Assembly: GCA_030737875.1 (NCBI GenBank)
Contig: CM060915.1
Location: forward strand, 568,834,577 to 568,898,576
DNA length: 64,000 nt
Reading direction: 5' to 3'
Origin: Allium sativum
Lineage: Eukaryota > Streptophyta > Magnoliopsida > Asparagales > Amaryllidaceae
Part shown: in pieces, positions 26,089 to 38,500 of the stretch
Layout: each line of letters opens with the position of its first letter
How positions within the stretch are numbered: position 1 is the first letter of the stretch
The notes under the pieces: model-generated
Told to the model about the DNA's origin: nothing
Seen by the model: the letters and a program-made list of their open reading frames with translations, nothing else
Databases searched by the model: none
Program-made: the position numbers and the translations under genes

Positions 26089-26100
26089 AAGGGGTGAGAG
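26089..26100 (+). other. N4 polypurine tract
   Basis: AAGGGGTGAGAG directly before TGTAACGACCCG, the start of the 3' LTR. Confidence 0.85.
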
Positions 26101-28487
26101 TGTAACGACCCGCATTCTACGCATCGGAGGATCATAGAATATTTATTTCATTCTCATACGAAGTCGTATGGTAGTGTAACTTTGGGAAAAGACTATTGGG
26201 GTGATTTCCCATTTTCACGATTTTTTCCGAATTTTAAAGGACCATTTTACCCTTGATGAATCTTGTTTCGCCTATAACTTTTGATTGGTAAAGAGTTTTG
26301 ACCTGAAACCACTTCCATTGGATTCAGATGATGGTTTACCTTTCCGTAGAGTGGTCACGTTAATCAAACTAACTTACCATTTGGGAGATATGACTGAAAT
26401 GAGGTTTGGAAGGTGAAAAATAGCATAATTGGGCTTAACCGAGTGATTAGCAGCTAAGCCCATAAACCATTTCGTAATTAGGGTTATGGGAGGGCTGATA
26501 GGGTTTGAAAAATCAGTTTTATTCATTTTTCTAGCTTCCATTTACCTTCCTCTAACCCTAGCAATGACCTCCAACTCCCAAATCACCTTTTAATCACTTT
26601 TTAATCACATATTAACCAAATCTACGTCAAATTAAAGCGGATTAGCATAGAAATCGAGATAAAGCTACTGGAATACATTGGGATTCGAATCAAATCAGTT
26701 AGAGTTTCAGTTCTAAAGTTTAATTGTGGCTAAGGTGAGTGATTGGCATGTTTTTACACTAATTACGGCTAATTAGGGGTGATTAGTGATAATTAGCGAA
26801 ATTATGACTCAGAAAAATATGTAAAAATTCTTAAATATTATTTTATGGCTCTGATAAAAATTTGCGTTAATTTGGATTAAGCTTGTTAGTCGTATAGTTA
26901 AACATGATTAAGGGGATTAAGGGGAAAACATAGGTTTTGGGTATTTTTGATCCCAAATAACACACATGATTGATGTTTTAGTGTTTTTGATTGATTGCAC
27001 ATGTTATTATCACTGTTTGGCATGCTTGAGAATGCATAGGAATGTTAGAATGGTCGAAAACGCCATCATATGGCGTAAACACTTACTGGAAGGAAGTGCA
27101 GGAAATGGGATCGGATTGGGTCCCCGAACCCGCTTGTGAAGCACCCTACCCGACCCGCGTAGTCACCCACGAACCCATCTGACCAGAAGCTCACGAACCG
27201 TTTGTCTCGAACCGTGAAGCACGATGCAACCACGACCCGAACCGGAGCAGGAACCACTCACGAACCGGTTGCTCCACCATGACTCGACCCGATTTTCTGA
27301 GAAGGCACCACGAGGAGAGCTAACGAACCGGTTGACAGGCCCCAAACTGAACCGTCTGGGTATCACGAAGCACACCCGATCCAGATGTTCATCATGAACT
27401 GACTTGAACTGAAGAGGAGGATCACAACTCGAACCGAAGGAGGGGGAATCATGACCCGACTCCAATGACGACTCCGAACCGAACCACTTCAGGAGGACCG
27501 AACCGAACTTGAGAAGACTAAAAACCCGAGATGCAACGGTAGTCCAAATAAGAAGTTAGAACTCAGGATCTAGATGGGAACCAACGAGTTAACTTCATGA
27601 GTTAGGCTTTGCTGCGAGATGTGTGCAAAGGGGTTATCGGTATCTGTAACCTTAGTTCACCACTGAGAGATAGATTATGGGCTCTAGACCAGTGTGGTGG
27701 GGTCAGCGGAATAGTTGTACGGGGTTGGACTCTGTCATGGCCCAATAGATTTGGTGATCAAAGCGGTGGATATCGTATGCTTTATGCACTGAGTGAGAGA
27801 CGTGAGAATGATTAATATGGTTAATGTTTGCTATCACCATGACACGCACGCTCCCATTTTTACACTATATGCTAGTGCTGCCTTAGAGTACTGTACATCT
27901 TGTTGTGCTAACTCTTTGGCTGCAAGTCCAGGTTCACATATGAATATTTATACCTATTATTGCTTATGTTGTTGCTATCGCTCATACCAGACTTTTGTCT
28001 GACCCAGAGTTTTATGTCTCTTCTTATTACTCTGGGTTCTCCTAAACGAGCAGACTAGAGACAGGTTAGGTGGTATGCACAAGTAGCTATCCAGAGACGA
28101 GCAGGAGGCTCCCACGTATTTTATACATATATTCTCCCTGTGTTGTTGCTGGTCACTGCTTTGGGCATTAGTAGTGCACCTTTTCTATTTTGCTTTAGAG
28201 ACGGTATTTTGAAAGTTGTAATAAATGGTTTTGGATCATAAGCTGTATTTTGGATTCCACTGCTATGATGATTATGGTTTAGTTTTCAGCTTATGCACTG
28301 TCTCACCTATTTTATGTCAAGTTATGTTATTATTATACTTTATTCCATGCGTTGTGAGATATACTACAGGTTCACTGATTAGTTCTTCATCTTAACCCTT
28401 TTCTTCTGTCGACCATCCCGTGCTGGTTGGGCATTGGTACAGCGACATTTCAAAGAAATGTCGGCAGGTGCGGGGCAGGCTGTCACA
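26101..28487 (+). repeat. N4 3' LTR (2387 bp)
   Basis: Starts TGTAACGACCC after the polypurine tract and ends TGTCACA. Its last 123 bp match the 5' remnant. A GC-richer block at about 27070-27500 repeats CGAACC words many times. Open frames there, on both strands, have no recognisable domain. Confidence 0.87.
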
Positions 28488-28896
28488 AAAGGTATACAAG
28501 CCTAATACCCATATCAAACTACTAAATTTGTGGCGTTATTAATAAAAGCAGAAAATGGGAAAATATCAACGCAACCATTCAAACTTATATCCTAGGCTCG
28601 TTAGAATTACTTACATAATGAAAGCGAAACAAGGTGTTACGTACAATGTTCAGCATATATACATATACATACATTTATATACACACACACACACATAGAC
28701 ATCTTCTATTTAAATCAAATTCACTCATTTTCTATGTTTCACATAAAAACACTAACATTTAATTATCCCAAATCTGAATACGTTCTAATTCTCCTATTTA
28801 GAATGGGAATTTAAACCTTTTCAAATACTGAGACCCAATCAAATCTTACTCTATATATATATATATATACGTATATATATATTACGGGTTGTTACA
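28488..28896 (-). mobile_element. N5: fragment of a - strand LTR
   Basis: The right edge reads ACGGGTTGTTACA on the + strand, so the - strand begins TGTAACAACCCG like other gypsy LTRs here. The fragment is AT-rich and contains TA and CA dinucleotide runs (28656-28692 and 28850-28881). No polypurine tract lies right of it, so it is the start of a 5' or solo LTR. N4 interrupts it on the left. Confidence 0.55.
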
Positions 28897-29232
28897 TGAT
28901 TAGTAGCCAAAATGGTTATGAGATATCTTTAAAAAAACAAAATAAAAGATTATATGCTCATAGATAAAAGTTTGGATCGGTTGGAAATCATAAAGATTAC
29001 AATCCGAATATTTTGAATGCCATTAATGTAAAAGATCCACCTCGGGTAGTGATAGTATATTTTATGGAGGAAACTATATAAGGAAAAATGTCATTTAAAC
29101 ACTTATAGCTTCCACCACTTTGGAAATATCACTTATGAATAAATATAAGACACCCAACTATGGAAAATAATAATGAAATTTTGTCACAAAACTCTAGTTA
29201 TCGATAAAAAAAATTGAAAGATCAAGTAATAT

Positions 29233-29387
29233 TGTGACAATAAAGAACATACTAATTTCAATCAGGGAAGAGTGCATAATATATTGTAATTCATAGATCA
29301 TACTTTGACAAACTCTATTATGGCAGATTGCTTTCCAAAAGATTATCACCTAAGGTCTTTCATGAGCATGTAGCTCAATGGATGTAA
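29233..29387 (+). pseudogene. Ty1/copia RNase H relic
   Basis: CDNKEHTNFNQGRVHNI at 29233 resembles the CDN..A..I..NP..H.R.KHI motif of copia RNase H. Shortly after, another frame reads SPKVFHEHVAQWM before a stop at 29385, matching the end of copia pol. AGGGGAGT near 29415 may be the polypurine tract. Frameshifts lie between the pieces. This is a very old + strand element. Confidence 0.6.
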
Positions 29388-30656
29388 CTTTTATGTAAGA
29401 ATATTTTGATTCGAGGGGAGTTTGTATTTGGTATTGTCATCTGATTTTTTGTTATATATTTCAATTATAGATATATGTTTACCAAATTCCTTTTCTGATC
29501 ATAAATAAAGTAGTAAAAAAAATTGCACTCAGGTTGTTTAAATATTAAACATTTTTGATCTCACTGAAGAAGGACCAGTTGGAAATAGGCATATATAGAT
29601 CACATTTCATATAATTTCCATGTTACACATCCATGATTGATATATGTCATTTGATTGTATTGATATATATGACCATTGATCGGTTTAATTACGATAAATG
29701 TAACAAATGTCGCTTTGATCCATTGTCAATACTGTTAATAGATGAAATTGTTTCAGATACACTATATGCTATAAGAAAATTTTGGAGCTCATAAATTCAA
29801 ACACATTTTTAAAGTTATTTTATATATGACTCAGGGAGAGATTTTTAGAATATTTCAACAATTGGGTTACGTATGTAAAATAAAATATGTTGTGTTATTT
29901 TGGTGTAAAATACAATTAAATTGATCTAGTTTTAAATTAGAATTGAAAGACTTAAAACTTAACTTATCATGGGCCTAATGTGAGATACTGGAGAATTTTT
30001 AATTTGTTGAAGGGTCGAATTACAAAATGTCAACTTTTTAAATATATGGGGTTATGCTCTCCAAATTATACAAATCTAAGCAACTCTCTAACCCTCTTTT
30101 ATAGAGAGGTAATTTCAGATCTAGGGTTTGTATCAATTTGGAAGACCGAACCAGATCTATCTTTTCATCAACAGTCAACTATGGAATTTAGGTACATCAA
30201 TAACCAACTATTCAAGTATGTTTCCATAAATTTATTTATTATTTCTCAATTAAATTATATCGGTTACATGTTACAAACACGGGTTTCATGATTTAATGTT
30301 GCTAATATATATTGAAATCCTAGCAACAATTGTGTGGACAAGTTCCCCTTCTAAAGTATAGAACATTAAATAGTATACATGCTAAGTTTGAAAATTAAGT
30401 TCTGCTTATAAGAGATACAAAACTTAGTATGAGAAAGAGCACAACCAGAACAAATCATTTAAAAATAGGTCTGATGTTGAGGAAAAATCGAATGAGGAGG
30501 AAAACATGAAAGGTGATACTAGGCAGAGGGAAATTCTGAAAAGGGAAGGTGAAAATGGTTATAACAAAACAAATAGAGTAAAGATCGGTGGTGCTATATT
30601 TTGCACTCGCTGGTAGTATGATGATTGGTGCAGACATGTATGTTGCATGAAAATAC
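29388..30656. other. AT-rich stretch without a recognised gene
   Basis: Frames at 29980-30291 (+) and 30455-30694 (-) are short and carry no motif I know. Part may be the decayed 3' LTR of the copia relic. The last five bases, AATAC, are the probable left target duplication of COP1. Confidence 0.5.
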
Positions 30657-30967
30657 TGATGAAGAGTTAAAGAGAAGGATGCTTTTCCATTCATGAATCA
30701 CAAATATATAAAGTTACAAGATACATGCAGTCATACGCACTGAAACAATTATGGAATAATATCATTAATGATATTTATGGAATAGTGTCATTAATGATAT
30801 TTATTTTGTTTCTCATATTATGGCATACCATTTATAAATAATGCTCCAGTTATGGAATAATATCATTAATGTTATTTAATAATATCATTAATGATATTTA
30901 TTCTATTTCCTTATATTATGGATATCATATATGCAGAGATTGACTTAGATTATGTCAATCCTTATCA
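30657..30967 (-). repeat. COP1 3' LTR (311 bp)
   Basis: Matches 61352-61636 with small differences and an extra internal repeat of the AATATCATTAATGATATT palindrome block. The polypurine tract TTTTGAGGGGGCA (30980-30968, - strand) adjoins it. Confidence 0.9.
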
Positions 30968-30980
30968 TGCCCCCTCAAAA

Positions 30981-31892
30981 CGAACGGCCAGGGTGAAAGA
31001 TCGATTTTGCTAACCAATGTTGTGAAGGAGGTACGTGGTAGTGGCTTGGTGAGGGCATCCGCAAGCTGGTCGTTAGTGGAGATGTAAGAGACCCTCAAAT
31101 TTCCACTTTGCACATTTTCTCTGACAAAATGGTAATCCAATCTCAGATGGTTCATTTTAGAATGAAAAACCGGATTAGCACTCACATATGTAGCTCCAGC
31201 ATTATCATAATAGATGACTGGCGCAAGAGTGAGGTTATGACCAAGCACCTTGAATAAATTTCCTACCCAAAGAATTTTGGCAGTAGCATTTGCCATTGCC
31301 CTGTACTCGGCTTCGGTAGATGATCTAGCTCTTGTACGCTACTTCTTTGACGTCCAAGAAATAGGATTCTTGTCCAAATAGACTATATATACCATTGTAG
31401 AAATGTAGCCATCTTTGTCATGAGCCCAATCCGCATCATAATAAGCATGGAGAGTGAAAGGTGAATCTTTTGTGTATAATTAAACCCATATTAGATGTAC
31501 CACTTAGATACAGAAGAAGACGATGTAGGGATTGCATGTGTTCCTCAGTTGGATGCTGCATGTATTGAGCTAACATGTTCACTGCGAATGCCATATTAGG
31601 CCTTGTAAGACTTAAATATTGTAAACTTCCTATCAAAGTACGATACTCAGTAGGATCGTTGAGAAGATTTCCATGTATAGTTAATTGAGGATGAGTTGCT
31701 AATGGTGTTGCAACTGGTTTTGCATCGTCTGTATTAGATTTGCACAAAATATCAGCAATATACCTCTTTTAACTCAAGAAAATACCTTTTGGATGAGGCA
31801 TTACTTCCACTCCCAGGAAGTAAGACAATTCTCCATGGTCTTTGAGTGAGAAACTTGTCGCCAATTTTTTTATAAAAGCTTCCAGTGCATAG
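30981..31892 (-). pseudogene. pol: COP1 RT C-terminus and RNase H (broken)
   Basis: On the - strand after the TAT1 junction the frame reads FSLKDHGELSYFLGVEV (RT), a TAA, then KPVATPLATH and GSLQYLSLTRPNMAFAVN at 31747-31436. RNase H follows with SSTEAEYRAMA, a TAG before it, and YYDNAGATYVSANP and DQLADALTKPL (31296-30981). It joins exactly in sense with the RT half at 58838. The stops make it a pseudogene. Confidence 0.88.
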
Positions 31893-31897
31893 GTTGC

Positions 31898-32616
31898 TGT
31901 TAGCCTACTTTGTAAACTAGGCTATACAAAGTCAAGAAGTCAGAAGATCAAGTAGACAAAAGACACTCTGTTACGCATCCGGTTCGGATCGGAATTGCAG
32001 GGGTAGGAACAAAAGCAAGACAAAGGAGGAAGGAAAGTATTCAGATCGGATGTAGCAGGGCCGATCCGATCCCCATCTGCTAGCCCATCCGATCCGAACC
32101 CAGTTCACCCTGCCACTCTGCACCACGATCTCGTGAATATTCGAGGCAGTTACACCCACTTTCTACCCACGATGGCCACTTACTTGATGTGCTGGCAACA
32201 CCAGAACTCATCCGATCCCGAAAGTCATGGAATGGAGGACACATGCACCCGATCCGAACCGAATTCTGGAGAAGTTTCCACCTATAAATAGACCCCCAAG
32301 GGTCGTTTGAAAGGATCTTTTGGCACTTTGAGAGCTTGAGCATCTTAGAGAACCGAATTCCAGCATTCCCGAACAATTCAAATCATCATTCAAAGTGTAT
32401 TTTGAGTATATTTGAGTGAATATATATGAAAAATAAGTGAGATTGAGTGAATATCTTGTTGTACTTTCATCTAAATCATCAAACAAAGTGATATAAAGTG
32501 GACATAGGCTTTTTAACGCTGAACCACTATAAATCTTGTGTCTCTTTTCTGTTGTTGATCTCATTTTATTGAAATTTTAGTCAATTTGGGTGTTAGAACC
32601 ACTTTTTGGTCTAACA
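31898..32616 (+). repeat. TAT1 5' LTR (719 bp)
   Basis: Begins TGTTAGCCTAC and ends GGTCTAACA. It contains several GGATCGG/CCGATCC words, a TATA box at 32283, and a conserved box (ATATAAAGTGGAC to ACCACTATAAAT, about 32491-32533) shared with TAT2. Confidence 0.92.
32283..32290 (+). promoter_or_regulatory. TAT1 LTR TATA box
   Basis: TATAAATA in a CCTATAAATAGACCC context, 386 bp into the LTR. The other LTR has it at 58505 and TAT2 has TATAAATAGCCC in the matching place. Transcription of the element would start about 30 bp downstream. Confidence 0.65.
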
Positions 32617-32619
32617 TTT

Positions 32620-32636
32620 TGGTGCTTTCACTGAGA
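32620..32636 (+). other. TAT1 primer binding site
   Basis: TGGTGCTTTCACTGAGA three bases after the LTR. TAT2 has the identical sequence at 53317-53301. It begins with TGG as needed to pair with a tRNA CCA end. I cannot assign the tRNA. Confidence 0.7.
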
Positions 32637-32756
32637 ATCATTTGAATTCTCCGTTTTTCTGGATTATCGTTCTACTTTTTGGACCGTTGAGTTCGAAGAA
32701 GTTAATCCCCACTTTTCGACACCTTTAAGTACTTGTTGGTTGATTGTTGAAGAATT

Positions 32757-34728
32757 ATGGCCAAAGGAAAAGGCAAGGAAGTTCAAACCAGTCGAGGGAA
32801 CAAAGTTGGTGAAGATCAGCAAGACGCGGTCGTGACGAGGTCTCGTGGGCAAAGCTCGGGAGCGGATCAGATTGGCTCAGGAAATCCGAACCGATTGCAG
32901 AGGGAAAGCTCCGATCTGACCCGAGTAGAAGACGTTGAAGAGGTGCGCTCCCCAGTTCCGAACCGATCCGGTCAGGTCACCTTGCTCCGATCTGACCCGA
33001 CTCTAGGTGATGCTGGAACCTCTACTCGAGCCCCTCTAAATGCTCCGACTCCAGCCACCAGGACCAATGACCTGATCAATCCGTCTGCGCCTGTCACCCA
33101 AGGAGATTTTTCACGTCTTCTTGACATGCTTGAGAGCACTAGGGAAGCTATGAGAATCCATGAGCGCACTAACCTTATGATGCAAGAGAATATGAGAATC
33201 ATGAGTAGGGAAATTGGCGAGCTTCGCAGGCAGAGGATCCCTTCACCAGTTCATCACACTGCAATGGATCAGTCTTCTTCCTCAGAGGAAAAGCGACCTC
33301 GTGAAAGAAGGCCGCTCAAACGACCTCAGAATTTGGAACAAATGACTTTCGAATCTCTGGGATCCCGCGAAGACGCTGCCCATGTGTTAGGACCCGATGA
33401 CCCGAGCTTGAGAGAGCCTATGCTGTTGCCAATGCGAGGATCCCATGTTCTGCCTAGAGATCCTAATCTTATCAACCCCACTCAGGGACAAATGCTTCAG
33501 CCCCTTCCTCTTGAGATCGACCGGGAACGTAGGGAGCAAAGCAGAGCAGAAGCCGCTAGAAGAAGGAGGGTGTCCCCTGATCAGGAGCCCAGAGGAAACC
33601 CGAAGATCAGACCCAGGGAGCCTGAACGACCTTTGACCAATGCTGATGTGTGGGCTATGGTGCGCCAGATCATGTCTGAGAGTCAAAATTACACCAATGA
33701 AGATTATGGTATTGAGCGAATCCATACTCCCTTTACTGACGACATTCTTAACTTTCAGTTCCCCCGATGATTTAACTTGCCGCAGATGGACAGATATAAC
33801 GGGAGAACAGACCCAGGACAACACCTGATGCGATACGCCTGGTTTATGAATGCTGTAGCTGCTCCTGACGCTGTGAAGTGTAAGGATTTCCGATTTACTT
33901 AGAAGACGTAGCATTACTATGGTTTACCCGACTACCTCCTCGATCGATATCGAGTTTCAAAGAATTAAGTGAACATTTTATGAATCAATTCCGACTTCAT
34001 GCCCGAAAGTCTAAGACTGTTATCGAATTATCGAGAATTAAGCAGGCACCGGGTGAGTCCTTAAAGTCGTATCTAGACTGTTTCAATTTAGCTGTAACAG
34101 AAGTCAGCGACCCTCATGAGCCTACGATCTTGATGGCCTTAATGGAGGGAGTTGATCCTGATTCTGAGTTTGGAGATTATCTTTCTTGGAAGCCGCCCCC
34201 ACAAGAGAGTTGTTTTATAAGAAGGCCAATATTCAGTTAAGTCGGGAGGAAGCAAGGACAAACAGAAAGAGGAAGTCCGGAGCGGCCTCAAAAGAAGTTG
34301 TTCAGAGTAATGTTGCTGTAAAGCAGTCTGGAGAAAGTTCTAGGAAAGTCGAAGTGAACGTTGGAAACAAGAATGGAAACAATAATGATGAAAACGGGGG
34401 CAACAACAACCGTAATGCGAATGGTAATAGGAGAAACAGGAACCGAGGAAGTAATTCTGACAAAAGACCCTGGTTCCAGACCTTTGAGAATTATTCACCG
34501 TTGAACGACACTTTGGAGAACATTTATTTGGACACGTACAATGTTCTGCAATACAAAAAACCTCCGCCGCGAGATTCGACAGAAAAAGAAATTGCTACCG
34601 GAAAATTTTGTTTATTTCACGGAACCCACGGACATTCAACGAAAGAATGTCGACACTTGAGAGATGTGGTTGAGAAGTTGTTGCGTGAGGGTAAGTTGGA
34701 TGAGTATAAGGCTGCCCCAAGGGACAGG
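32757..34728 (+). pseudogene. gag: TAT1 gag (broken)
   Basis: An ATG at 32757 opens 337 codons that end at TGA 33768-33770, in FPR*FNLPQ where TAT2 has FPRRFNMPQ, a CGA to TGA change. A one-base deletion near 33891 and a frameshift near 34190 follow. Later frames carry ARKSKTVIELSRIKQAPGES and the gag end with CLFHGTHGHSTKEC and HLRDVVEKLLREGKLDEY, a knuckle type seen in Tat elements. The N-terminus is polar with a helical stretch (LDMLESTREAMRIHERTN). TAT2 gag shows the unbroken arrangement. Confidence 0.9.
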
Positions 34729-35499
34729 GGGCAAGGAGGACAGGCCCCAAACCAGAATCAGCCTGCTCCCAAGCCTACAACACAACAGAAAGGCAAAGGG
34801 ATTGTCATTAACACCATAGTAGGTGGACCCCATCCAGCCATCCACAGTTTCAGAGCAATGGACCAATACGTTAATGCAGTCAAGCACATAGATGTGGACG
34901 AGTGTAATGATTTGGAAGATATCACCCCTGTGAAGCAGCAAAGGACAATGTTCGATGATGTGGTGTTTTGTAGCAGGGACGATACCGGAATCCAATCACC
35001 TACCGAAGATCCGTTGGTTATTACTTCCACTATTGGGTCGGCACTGGTCCATAAGGTACTAGTAGACAATGGAAGCTCTGTCAACATTTTGTTTAAGAAG
35101 TCATTTGATCAGATGAGACTCGAGTCTGGAGACTTGAAGCCCTGTGAAGGTTGGATCTGAGGCTTCAATAGGGCATCTACAGCTCCAATGGGGTATATAG
35201 AATTGCCCGTAACATTGGGACAAGGGGATCGTCGAAGAGTACGAATGCTTCAGTTCGTAGTGCTAGATATCGAATCGCCCTACAACGCATTTTTAGGAAG
35301 GCCTGCCCTTGTAGAGTTCAGGGCTTGTATTGCACCATGGTGCCTATTGCTAAAGTTCCCAACTGAAGTCGGAACAGAAGTAATGAGGGGAGACCAAGTC
35401 TCCGGGCGAGCTTGTTATATTGCTGAATTAAAGATGCTGATGAAGGGACTTAATATCGATACTAAAAGTACTTCACCTCCTCCGAAGGAGGGTTCGGCG
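34729..35499 (+). pseudogene. TAT1 protease (broken)
   Basis: In the same frame as the end of gag. It has GKGIVINTIVGGPHPA, the active-site region VHKVLVDNGSSVNILF (D-N-G-S in place of the commoner D-T/S-G, as in TAT2), a TGA at 35158-35160 (CGA to TGA relative to TAT2) and the end LGRPALVEFRACIAPWCLLL. It stops at the TAG at 35500. Confidence 0.85.
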
Positions 35500-35508
35500 T
35501 AGCAATTA
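35500..35508 (+). promoter_or_regulatory. TAT1 leaky-stop context between protease and RT
   Basis: TAG CAA TTA, with the downstream frame open into pol. It fits the UAG CAR YYA readthrough consensus first known from tobamovirus replicase. TAT2 has TAG CAA CCA at the matching place. Readthrough would set the ratio of Gag-PR to Gag-PR-RT-IN. Confidence 0.7.
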
Positions 35509-38500
35509 GAGGGATCAGCCCTGAAGGAGTTGCCCAAGGGAATGCCTGATGACCTGGATCCCAGAGAAGATGAGGAACCTGAGGATAGAAAAGCAACTCC
35601 TAACGAAACTACAGTGGATATACCCATTGATGAAGCTGATCCAGCAAAAGTTTTGAAGATTGGATCCCAATTGGATCCGCATCGAGCCAAGGAACTAGCT
35701 GACTTTCTAAAGGCAAACCTGGATGTGTTTGCCTGGAGCCACGCTGACATGTGTGGGATATCACCATCCATCATGAGTCATTCGCTGAGTATAAACCCAA
35801 AACAACCGCCTGTAAAGCAAAAGAGACGTGTGCTGGGCACAGAGAGGTCGGCAGCTCTAAAAGAAGAAGTGGAGAAGATGAAAGAGAACGGATTTGTTAG
35901 AGATTCGACATATCCCAACTGGATATCGAATCCTGTTTTGGTAAAGAAGTCAAATGGAAAGTGGCAGACATGTATTGATTTTCCAGACTTGAACAAAGCC
36001 TGCCCGAAAGATAGCTTCCCACTCCCTAGAATAGACCAGCTTGTGGATTCGACGACGGGACATGAACTTCTTTCTTTTATGGACGCATATTCCGGATACA
36101 ATCAGATTCCCATGCATGTGCCCGATCAAGAGCACACGGGCTTCATTACAAATTTGGGGTTGTGTTGCTATGTGGTCATGTCGTTTGGATTGAAAAACGC
36201 TGGAGCTACCTACCAACGCTTGGTGAATAGGATGTTTTATAACCAAATAGGGAAGACTATGGAGGTTTATGTGGACAATATGCTCGTCAAGTCAAGACAG
36301 TCCTCCAGCCATACGCAAGACTTGGCAGAGATGTTCGGTATCCTGCGAAAGTATCAGATTAAGTTAAATCCTTTGAAGTGCTCGTTTGGGGTGGCATCTG
36401 GAAAGTTTGTAGGTTTCATCGTGAGCTCTCGAGGGATTGAAATCAATCCCAGTCAAATAGCAGCGATAAGGAACATTGAAGAACCAAGGAGAATCAAAGA
36501 TGTCCAAAGTCTTGCGGGAAAAGTAGCTGCGTTGAGTAGATTTATCTCCAAAGCAACCGACAAATGCGTCCCGTTTTTTGACTTAATAAAAAGGGGAAAG
36601 AAAATTTTCGAATGGACTCCGAACTGTGTTGAGGCCTTTCGAAATCTGTTGGACTTACTAGAGAAACCACCGATTTTGTTGAAGCTAGTGGATCATGAAG
36701 AGCTGTTTGTTTATCTAGCAGTATCGGCTCATGCCGTTAGCACCGCCTTGGTCCGGGAAGAAGACAAGGTGCAATGGCCAGTATATTACGTAAGTAAGAA
36801 ATTGGCAGCTGCAGAACGTAACTACCCAAAGATTGAGAAGCTTGCTTACAGCCTTCTGATCGCCTCCCGAAAAATTCGCCATTATTTTCAAGCTCACCCA
36901 ATAACCATATACACTGATCAACCTCTGAGACAGGTGTTGCAAAGACCCGAAGCATCGGGACTGTTGATCAAGTGGAATATTGAATTAAGTCAGTTTGATT
37001 TAAATTTTCAGCCGCGGAGATCGATCAGGGGGCAAGCTCTGGCCGACTTTATAGCAGAGTTCACAATTCCGGAGGAAGAGATGATCAACGACAAGGTGGT
37101 CAAGTCAGAGGAGGAATTAAAATTAGATCCATGGAAGTTGTACACAGACGGTGCCAAGAACGACCGAAGGTCCAGAGCCGGAGTCGTTTTAGTTACTCCT
37201 GAAGGGCGATCGTTATATTATGCTCTGCGACTAGAATTTTCAGCGACCAATAATGACTCTGAATATGAAGCCCTGATTGCCGGGCTGAAAATTGCTAATG
37301 AATTCGGAATAAAGGCATTGGATATATTCTGCGATTCCATAATAGTCGTCTGCCAATTGCGAAAGGAGTTTGTGGCCCGTGGACCTCGACTTATTACCTT
37401 TCTCGGAAAAGTGGAGGAGCTGCTGAGCAACTTGGAACGATATAACATAACGCATATCCCAAGGGTTGAAAACCAGAAGGCAGACCGGCTAGCGAAGCTG
37501 GCTAGTTCTGACAATCCAGAGGAAACCGAAATGGTTCCAATTGAGACGTTGGAATCGCCAAGCTTTAAGTCAATGGAAATTGAATTAGCTTTCGAAGCAG
37601 AACCGGAGAGGGAGTCGTGGATGGCCCCAATCAAGAATTTCCTTAGAAATGGAGTACTCCCACCAAAGAAGAGTGAGAGGCGAGCCATAGTTCGCAAAGC
37701 TACCAGATACATCCTTCAAGATGATACCCTTTATCGATAAGGATTTTCTATGCCCCTGTTACGATGTATATCGCGCGACGACATCAAGCGTGTACTAAGA
37801 GAAGTACACGAAGGTGAGTGTGGAGATCATACGGGAGGTCAGACCTTAGCAAAAAAGGTATTGCGGTATGGCTATTTCTGGCCCACAATTAATAAAGATG
37901 CAGCTGATTACTCTCGACGCTGCGACAAATGCCAAAGGTTCGCCAAGATCCCCAAAGCACCACCGACCCAGCTCAATTCGATGGTGAGTCCGTGGCCGTT
38001 TTCCATGTGGGGAATTGACATCATCGGAGTTCTACCGATTGCCAAAGGAGGAGCAAAGTATGCAATAGTCGCCGTGGACTATTTTACGAAGTGGGTGGAA
38101 GCTGAGCACTTAACCAAAATCACAGCGAGAAAGGTGATAAGTTTTGTGGTTAGAAATATCATATGCCGATTTGGGATTCCAAGGACCATTATAACCGATA
38201 ACGGAACCCAGTTCGATGGTGCTGAATTCAGAAATTTCTGCCAGAAATACAAGATCGACAAGCGGTACACTGCAGTCGCCCATCCACAGTCAAATGGGCA
38301 AGTAGAAGCAATAAATAAAGTCATAAAGTCCATCCTCAAGAAGCGATTGGAACGTGCAAAAGCAAAATGGGTGGATGAATTGCCCTTGGCTTTGTGGGCA
38401 TATCGGACAACGTTTAAGACAACTACCGGTAATACTCCTTTCTCTCTGTCATTTGGCTCAGAAGCAGTAATCCCGGTAGAGCTTGAAGTTCCCTCTCACA

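Larger units (their letters stand above)
21692..28487 (+). mobile_element. N4: degraded Ty3/gypsy element (Tekay/Del-like)
   Basis: A 123-bp remnant of the 5' LTR (21692-21814) aligns with the end of the 3' LTR (28365-28487). A primer site, gag, protease, a start of reverse transcriptase, and integrase pieces follow in order, then a polypurine tract and a 2387-bp 3' LTR. The order gag-PR-RT-IN and the integrase tail indicate a Ty3/gypsy chromovirus. Stops, frameshifts, loss of most RT and RNase H and loss of the integrase core make it non-functional. It is inserted in N5. Confidence 0.87.

Noticed and set aside
27066..27815. GC-rich block in the N4 LTR with 60-100 codon frames on both strands
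   Set aside because: The frames are Arg/Pro/Ser-rich, overlap on opposite strands and show no motif; the composition alone keeps them open.
28488..28505. Degenerate primer site (GGTATACAAGCC) after the N4 3' LTR, suggesting a tandem element
   Set aside because: The similarity is weak and the following sequence does not resemble the N4 leader at 21830; kept as flank of N5, with some doubt.
28656..28881. TA and CA dinucleotide runs as a functional signal
   Set aside because: Ordinary microsatellites in AT-rich LTR sequence.
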